From the NCBI RefSeq assembly GCF_020536995.1, contig NC_068358.1, positions 50,684,509 to 50,748,508 of the forward strand: a stretch of DNA of 64,000 nucleotides. Reading direction: 5' to 3'. Under the pieces are notes generated by a model, which was not told the origin of the DNA, searched no databases, and was given only the letters and a program-made list of their open reading frames with translations. Below, piece after piece: positions 58,190 through 64,000 of the stretch (position 1 is its first letter; every line of letters begins with the position of its first letter). The position numbers were made by a program, and so were the translations under genes. The stretch is from Dreissena polymorpha. Taxonomy: Eukaryota; Mollusca; Bivalvia; Myida; Dreissenidae.

Positions 58190-58789
58190 TGGTAACTTCT
58201 GATTAAATTTCAAAGAAATCGGCAAACAACGGACTGATATCCAGATTTATGATATTCAAAATTAATCAATGCTTAAAATAAAAAAATAACTTACCATCAT
58301 TTCTTTCTGAGAAGGATCTTGTGCAATGTGGACCCCTCTTGAAAATCTGACAAAGTCCACACTTAGAATAACTTAATAACTTTGACTAGAACTTCAAATC
58401 AGTTGCTTAAAACTTGACAATATTCACAGTAAAATGAACACAGTGTCTTTTTATCAGCATTCAAGGTATCAATGAAACATATGGCCTGAGCTTATCAGCC
58501 CCGTTACATGTGATTTATTACTTTTCATTGACTGCCTGCTGGAAGGCTGACCACTGCATCAAATTAACATGTAATTGATACAAGATAGTGGGGGAGTAGT
58601 TTCTACTCTTTCTCTCTGGGGCCTGTCTTAGAAATGCGCATTATTGTCTATATATATAATACGCTTTGCATTTATTTTCCAAACTCCTGCACAAAAGAAT
58701 CTACGCTATTTTCATGAACTACAATATTTTGCATAACACATTTACATGACCGGTTTGCTTTTAATAAGCTGTGACCACATGCATTTTAA
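58190..58789. other. Non-coding interval
   Basis: AT-rich with no recognised gene or repeat pair. Confidence 0.4.
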
Positions 58790-59299
58790 AGGGATCTTTT
58801 CACGCTTTGGTAAATTGACAAAATTGAAAAAAGTTGTTTCAGAATCGCAAATTTTCGTTTAATTATGATATTTGTGAGGAAACAGTAATACTGAACATTT
58901 ACCATGGTCTAATATAGCCATTATATGCATCTTTTGACGATTTTAAAACCTAAAAATTATAAAGCGTTGCAACGCGAAACGATTGAATAATTTGGAGAGT
59001 TCTGTTTTTGTCGTTAAATTTTGTGAAACTACGATGATTGCTTATATAAGGTATAAAATACTTCAAGTATATGTATGCTCGGCGGAATAGCTCAGTAGGC
59101 TAAAGCGTTTGTACTTCAGGACTCTGGCAGTACTCTAGGGGTCACTGGTTCGAAACCTGGTCCGGGCAATGTGCTTTTCCTTTTTTTAATTTTAGTCTTG
59201 ATTTTTTACTGGAGCTTTTACGATCCAATGTTTACATTTATCGATATAAAGCATTTAATGAATAAGTTAAAAAATGTCAAAATCTGTGAAAAGGCCCCT
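58790..59299. mobile_element. TTAA-flanked TIR element carrying a tRNA-like sequence
   Basis: TTAA at 58786-58789 and 59300-59303 flanks inverted ends AGGGATCTTTTCACGC and (inverted) AGGGGCCTTTTCACAG; similarity then fades over another 10-15 bp. A TTAA target is the hallmark of piggyBac-type transposition. The 510-bp element has no transposase frame. In its middle lies a tRNA-like sequence with pol III A and B boxes. Confidence 0.8.
59076..59168 (+). tRNA. tRNA-like pseudogene inside the TTAA element
   Basis: A perfect 7-bp acceptor-like stem pairs TGCTCGG with CCGGGCA. An A-box-like TAGCTCAGTAGGC and a B box GGTTCGAAACC are present. The 93-nt length would suit a class II (Leu/Ser) tRNA. However, seven bases lie between the acceptor strand and the D-stem GCTC, where two are usual, and the T-stem has mismatches. 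I therefore regard it as a degenerate tRNA and not a working gene. It may still be transcribed by RNA polymerase III. Confidence 0.6.
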
Positions 59300-59383
59300 T
59301 TAAGCGTCAGGCATATATGAATAATGGATATATTTAGCAGATCTTTAGGCAGCATAAATATGAACACCATGATCTTCGTTTAC

Positions 59384-59422
59384 CCAAAGACCTATAGATA
59401 ATTGTTATCTATAGGTCTTTGG
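59384..59422. repeat. 18-bp perfect inverted repeat (hairpin)
   Basis: CCAAAGACCTATAGATAA, loop TTG, then its exact complement. The stem is shorter than usual for a microRNA precursor. It may be the remnant of a small palindromic element. Confidence 0.8.
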
Positions 59423-59924
59423 TTTACCATGGCTATGAAAATTAAATGTTAGGGGCATATGATTGTGAACAAGACCCATTTTTATGAATTTTTAAATCTT
59501 AAGGCTGCATGACTCTAAAACAACTTCATAATTTGAATAATGAAATCTTTAAACATAAAAATCAGCATGACGATGCTATTCATTTTATTATTTTTATTTA
59601 AATATTTTGGCATTATTATTGCATCTTGAATTTAAAACTTCATTTGAATGTATTTACTGTAGTGTAACCGTCTCTTTCCCAATCGTGATACATCGGCTAT
59701 ACTCTCTAAAAACATGAACATCATTTATTTGAAGACACGGTTCTCTGTAAGGTCACTTGCCATGACTTTATTTTAGTATATTTCTGTGTACATGTGGCAG
59801 GGAAAACATTGTTGTTTACTAGAAATTCACTCTTTTATCTGAAGATTGGAGACTACATAAGACTTTGACAGAAGGCGGGAAACCCAATCTGAACGCATCG
59901 GACAGTGGGCTTCACCACACCGTT

Positions 59925-60003
59925 ATGGCGGAATTGTCCGAGGAGTCCCGATTGGCGGGAAACGGCAACCCGCGGGAAACCCTCATGAACTTGATAGAAG
60001 CCG
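59925..60003 (+). CDS. Possible first coding exon or upstream ORF of the tetraspanin leader
   Basis: An ATG in good context (CCGTTATGG) opens MAELSEESRLAGNGNPRE, TLMNLIEAG, and meets a donor-like GTAAAT. Without splicing it stops after 29 codons. Spliced to the acceptor at 60375 it would stop after seven more codons, before the tetraspanin ATG. It could therefore be a regulatory upstream ORF in the leader, or the first exon of another transcript. The surrounding 59820-60000 is GC-richer than its neighbourhood, as expected for a 5' exon. Confidence 0.4.
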
Positions 60004-60375
60004 GTAAATAGATGGCCGTAAAACAGTGACTTTTGATTCGTGACGAGTTCTTTCTTACATACCGCGTGACCTATCTTTTTTATTGCTTAAATCAATTCGG
60101 CTTGGAATGCTCTTCGAGAAAAGGTATGGTTATGAGGGTCTCTATGCGCAAAAGTTTGACTTTATTTTTCGTTAAAGTTATTGCTTTTACATTGAATTTG
60201 TGTAGGAAATCTTTTACTATATTGTAACCTTTCCGTCTTTTTCCAATTATCTGCTCACTCTGGATCAGCAGACGATTGATTAATTACGGAGATAGTCGAT
60301 TTATCACGACTGTTCTTCTGAAAAGTCAATGTCACATGATCATTAGTGATTCTAATTTTGTTTTTGCGTATCCAG

Positions 60376-60464
60376 TAAACACATCAGTGCTTTATTGAAA
60401 GATGGCTAGCTGTTCCATTGCCAGTTCCAAGATTGTTCTGACTGTTCTTGGATTCCTTTTCTGG
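60376..60464 (+). CDS. First coding exon of a tetraspanin (TSPAN3-like)
   Basis: Tetraspanins are four-pass membrane proteins that organise receptors and integrins in membrane microdomains. The exon has a strong acceptor (TTTTTGCGTATCCAG) and donor (GTAAGA). Coding starts at the ATG at 60402: MASCSIASSK followed by IVLTVLGFLFW, ending in phase 0. This is the tetraspanin amino terminus: a short cytosolic Cys-containing head (palmitoylation-type Cys), SSK, and the start of the first membrane helix ending in FxFW. It resembles vertebrate TSPAN3 (xxCxxxSSKxVLxxLxxxFWG). The second exon should begin with GAA/GAAG-type small residues completing the helix. I did not find it before the window ends, so a long first intron is likely. 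The frame is intact, and this is the best candidate for an active host gene here. Confidence 0.7.
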
Positions 60465-61319
60465 GTAAGAATGTCAATACCTTAGTTTCTTAATCATGTT
60501 TATATTGAAAGATAATATAAAGAAAAGAGGCTTTATTATCCAACCACCAGACTAGTTGCAATAATACAACTCCCAGCTATATTGACCCTCCGGGTCTGAG
60601 CTGTACGTATGTACTCATAAAAGCTCAGAGTATTCAAGAAGAACTAACCACCAGACATGGGTCATGGATACATTCTTATGTTAATACTAATAGTTTGACA
60701 TTGTCTAAATCTTTGTTGTATCATGTAAGTACCTCTTATCGAACAGCACCTATTATCTGACGTTTTGTTTTGGTTCTGTATGCACATGCGCAAAAGTGCC
60801 CATGGCGTCACATTGATAAACAAATGGTAGCACATGAAGTCCATGACCTACTTGCCTACTTAGTTTGAAACAAATGCGCCAAAAACAAGTTAAAGGAATG
60901 CATTTATTGTTATTTACATGTACACGGTTTCATGTTTTTTTTGCTAATACTTTTTGAATGCATTTATCAAACCATGCATTTACACACCGGGTCACGTGAT
61001 AGTCATGTGACTTTGTATATACTGGAGTAGTATTTATGAAGTGTCGGGTAATAGGTCATGTTTACATTGGCCGCCATTTTGTTTTGTCTGCTAGAGGTGA
61101 CAATAAACAGGGAATCATTATTATGAATTTTTGAAGGATATTTGCTGGAAAACTTTACAAATAAGTTATTCAATGATTGAACTGTTAGTTATTTGTTAAA
61201 ACAAAATGTGTTTGTCATTTTAAGTGTTTCAATTTTAACGTAATTTCTTAGGTGTTCGATAACTGGTTCGTCCACCATAAACACTGTAATTAATTGAATT
61301 ACCAACTCTTTAAGAGAGA
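60465..61319. other. Intron-like sequence with a repeat J fragment
   Basis: 60545-60655 is a partial copy of repeat J (ACTAGTTGCAATAATACAAC, TCCCAGCTATATTGACC) joined to the AGCTGTACGTATGTACTCAT block also found near 39280. No second tetraspanin exon is seen. Confidence 0.55.
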
Positions 61320-61570
61320 CTCAGAGACCAACATTGTAGAACAATAATCCAACTCCCAGGCCGCCAGCTATCGACTGTCCATGTTGCTGGGAGTTGCAAC
61401 TGGTTACGGCATATTTCATGTCAAGTCTCCCGCGCGGAATCTGGGCGGTACTTTGATTGGTAATTTTAGCAACATAAACTATTTTCTGGCATAAACACAA
61501 ACAGATCATATATATCACCTAAGCGCAAATTAAAAACACTTACGTGATGTGGTGTGCTCGCACATTGATC
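61320..61570 (-). repeat. Dispersed repeat J, copy 2 (inverted relative to 41.8 kb)
   Basis: Inverted match to 41750-41995, sharing CAACTCCCAG/CTGGGAGTTG and AGTTTATGTTGCTAAAATTA-type blocks. Confidence 0.8.
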
Positions 61571-61679
61571 ATATTAATCCAAAGTTTCAAATAATCAACA
61601 GTTCATGAAAATGTAAGTTTTGCAATGGAAAAAGCCGAATATTCCGAAGTCGAAAATACACTATCGATCACAGGTGAAT

Positions 61680-61820
61680 TCAAGTTGAATACCTTGTTAT
61701 ATATATATTTGATAGTGAAAATATTCTTTTTCAGAAAAGTTGATTTCTTGTTATAATATGATTATTTATCATTCAAAATGATGTTTTCGCTAAGTAATAT
61801 CATAGCCACATGCTAATCAC
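61680..61820 (+). repeat. Fragment shared with the interior of the mariner-type element
   Basis: Matches 2930-3065: GTTGAATACC(G/T)TGTTATA, TTTGATAGTGAAAA, AATATCATAGCCAC. It has no flanking copy of the CAGTCGATTGG ends, so it is either an internal remnant or a separate repeat that also entered the element. Confidence 0.7.
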
Positions 61821-62917
61821 CTGTGCTATCGATTATCTCCGGAATCCCCGTGAGATAGATCTCAAGAGTGTCTAATCAACCAATCGTAATACACTGACTT
61901 TCAAATCGTCAATTCAAAACTTCGGTTTATGGTTTGATAACGTTTTTTTATCAACTTTTTGTTCTGAGCCACAAACAGCATGCACATAGATATCATGGAC
62001 ACAAAGTGTTGTTTGTTCAATATTTGGATTAATGAGATTAATACTTGTAAATACATGGTCCAGAAAAAATTGTACAAAATTTGGGTGTTGAAAACTTTAA
62101 ATGTCAAAAAAATTGATACGGTGAACTGTATTTAAACTTTAATTATCAAGACAGAATACCACAGCACTAAGAAATATGCGAAGAAAGAAGAGAAAATCAA
62201 TGTCCCATTAGAGTGCTTACACCTTTAATAACATGCGATGTATTTATATCTGGTAAAGCCTCATTGCTGCTGAAATAATTTCTAAAATAGAGGCTGAAAT
62301 GGGTGGCCAATTTCAATGCTTCATTTAATTTATAATAAGACATGTATAGCTGCATACAACCTACATATTTCTCATTTGTCATTGATTGTAGATTATGGTG
62401 TTACTTTTTTTCTTGTACAAGTATATTAAATACAACTTAAATTGTAACAAAATCAGACTGCAGTAAACTGTAATGTTCCATATCTTTTACTTCCATTTAA
62501 ATAATAAGCAATTTAACATTGTATCAAATTTCAATTTTAACACACATATTTGTTTTAAATAAAAAAAATCGTATAAAATCTCATTTAACAGCAGAGATTC
62601 CAAATCTGACCTGTAAGCAAGCCTCATATTTATTGCTAGTGCTAGGTTACCTCTTTCCATTTAACAATTTTTCGAGTATTGTTTTGATGAAGCATAATTA
62701 TTGCAGGTAACCACCAAAAGGAAATTAATCAAGGCAGATTCTTTGAAAATTTTTTAGAAGTTTTATGTCTCCTGACTGTTAATTTCAATGTTTTTCAACT
62801 ACAACTTTGCACCACATGTAAATCTGTCCACTAAAGTCTGAGACTCTTGTCGTGTCCAGCAATTCTGCTCATCTAATTGATTTTAATCATGCAATGTCTT
62901 GCAAAAACTGAATCATT
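61821..62917. other. Non-coding, AT-rich
   Basis: No supported exon; short frames lack domains and splice context. Probably intronic if the tetraspanin gene continues to the right. Confidence 0.4.
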
Positions 62918-63245
62918 TAAATCAAAGTACTGACAGTACTGGTGTGACGATGCTTTTGAGAGGATGGATATAAAAGCATCAAGTTAAGTTTATCTACATC
63001 ACCACAATCACCACAATTGTGTATGTTGGTACGAAAAAAAAAAATTTGTTAAAAAAAATTTGAGTATGAAAACAATTTTGGGTATGAAAAAATATTTGGG
63101 AACAAAAAAATGTGGACCGAAAAAAAATTAGGTACAAACAAAAAATTGGGGATGAAAAAAAAAATGGGTACGAAAAATTTTCGGTACGGAAAAAAAATTG
63201 GGGGAACGGGAAAATAGTACCTGTGAGGAACTTGACCCACACTCG
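62918..63245 (+). repeat. Family B, copy 2
   Basis: Same flank (AAGTACTGACAGTACTGG) and AAAAAAATTGGGTACG-type minisatellite as at 1545-1920. Here it leads without a gap into element D sequence. Confidence 0.85.
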
Positions 63246-63710
63246 CACATTTTCGACCTTTGACCTTGAAGGATGACCTTGACCTTTCACCACTCAAAAT
63301 GTGCAACTCCATGACATACACATGCATGCTGAATATGGAGTTGCTATCTTCAATATTGCAAAATTTGACCTTGACCTTGAAGGATGACCTTGACCTTTCA
63401 CCAATCAATATGTGCAGCTCTATGAGATACGCATGCACGCCAATATTGAAAAAGTTATGGCCAATGTTAAAGTTTTTGGACAGGCAGACAGACAGACGCT
63501 TTATATTTGACCTTGAAGGATGACCTTCACCTATCACAACTGAAAATGTGCAGCTCCATGAGATGCACATGTATGCCAAATATCAAGTTGCTATGTTCAA
63601 TATTAAAAAAGTTATGGCCATTAAAGTTTTCGAACGGACGGACAGACTGACACACTGACTGACTGACCGACAGTTCAACTGATATAGGCCACCCTACCGG
63701 GGGCATAAAA
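63246..63710 (+). repeat. Non-autonomous element D, copy 3 (three cores)
   Basis: Three core segments with GACCTTGAAGGATGACC and GTGCAGCTC(C/T)ATGAGAT, then a GGACGGACAGACTGAC run (63635-63670) and the end GGCCACCCTACCGGGGGCAT, AAAA. Confidence 0.85.
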
Positions 63711-64000
63711 AGCAATGGCGATATTTTTCTCAGCCACATAATTGTTAATAGTTTGATATCACAAAATGAAAGTGAAGTAGAACTGTCAAAAATGACAACC
63801 TGTCAACGTGTTGTTTTTGCTGGCACGAGAGGGCGATTACACTCAATGTGTTCACATTTTGACCATAGGCTTTGTCAATGACCTTTATAGTATGGGTAGC
63901 TTTGATATTATTTATTGCTATCATGTAACTGCATGATTGTGTATATGTTTACAATACACATTTAGCATAAATAATGATATAAATGTACTGATTGAGCTTA
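63711..64000. other. Non-coding right edge
   Basis: AT-rich with no recognised feature. Confidence 0.4.

Overview
This is eukaryotic, AT-rich, repeat-dense nuclear DNA. The few protein-coding traces are short exons with GT/AG borders, LINE and DIRS-group retroelements are present, and no bacterial-style operons occur. The repeat types point to a mollusc, most likely a bivalve. They include a ~150-bp tandem core followed by a (GGAC)n microsatellite, as in the bivalve 'pearl'/BIV160-type elements, arrays of the type GTGAACACTCTAGA, and 'GTGACCTTGACCTTTGACC' elements. The species cannot be fixed from the sequence alone.

Layout. 1-8 kb: tandem-core repeats, a TA-flanked mariner-type element (2501-3554), a TIR element (3905-4327), a THAP zinc-finger exon (minus, 5287-5481), two further tandem-repeat families and a long CA/CACG microsatellite. 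8-11 kb: a decayed RNase H-bearing LINE with a tandemly repeated 3' tail. 14.2-18.3 kb: a broken Ngaro/DIRS-type tyrosine-recombinase retrotransposon with clear split direct repeats (A1 ... B1-A2-B2), a hydrolase-like part and part of a reverse transcriptase. It lies just upstream of three phase-compatible exons of an unrecognised host gene (18400-19994) that ends in a repeat-rich region and a hydrophobic tail. 23.8-25.5 kb: arrays of a 16-bp perfect palindrome, one carried by a TA-flanked element with long terminal inverted repeats. 27-31.5 kb: a CR1/L2-like LINE remnant (minus), hairpin-rich repeats and a duplicated minisatellite. 31.8-35.5 kb: a decayed SHANK-like 3' end with a SAM domain, followed by one clean SHANK-like exon.

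43.3-55.4 kb is a nest. A long, apparently intronless, decayed minus-strand gene of an uncharacterised family is split by a 5'-truncated L1/Tx1-like LINE with a visible 14-bp target duplication. The LINE is split by a ~2.7-kb non-autonomous element, which contains ~1.9 kb of G-rich minisatellite. 56.6-58.2 kb repeats the family seen at the left edge, with a 300-bp higher-order repeat. 58.8-59.3 kb is a TTAA-flanked TIR element carrying a tRNA-like sequence. At 59.9-60.5 kb is the first coding exon of a tetraspanin, the best candidate for a live host gene in the window; its remaining exons were not found and may lie beyond the right edge. The last kilobases hold second copies of families seen at 1.5 kb and 7.5 kb.

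Overall this is a gene-poor, mobile-element-rich interval touching at least three host genes (unknown membrane-tailed protein, SHANK-like, tetraspanin-like). The parts most worth a second look are the palindrome-array element, the tRNA-carrying TTAA element, the nest inside the uncharacterised gene, and the shared termini of several microsatellite-bearing element families.
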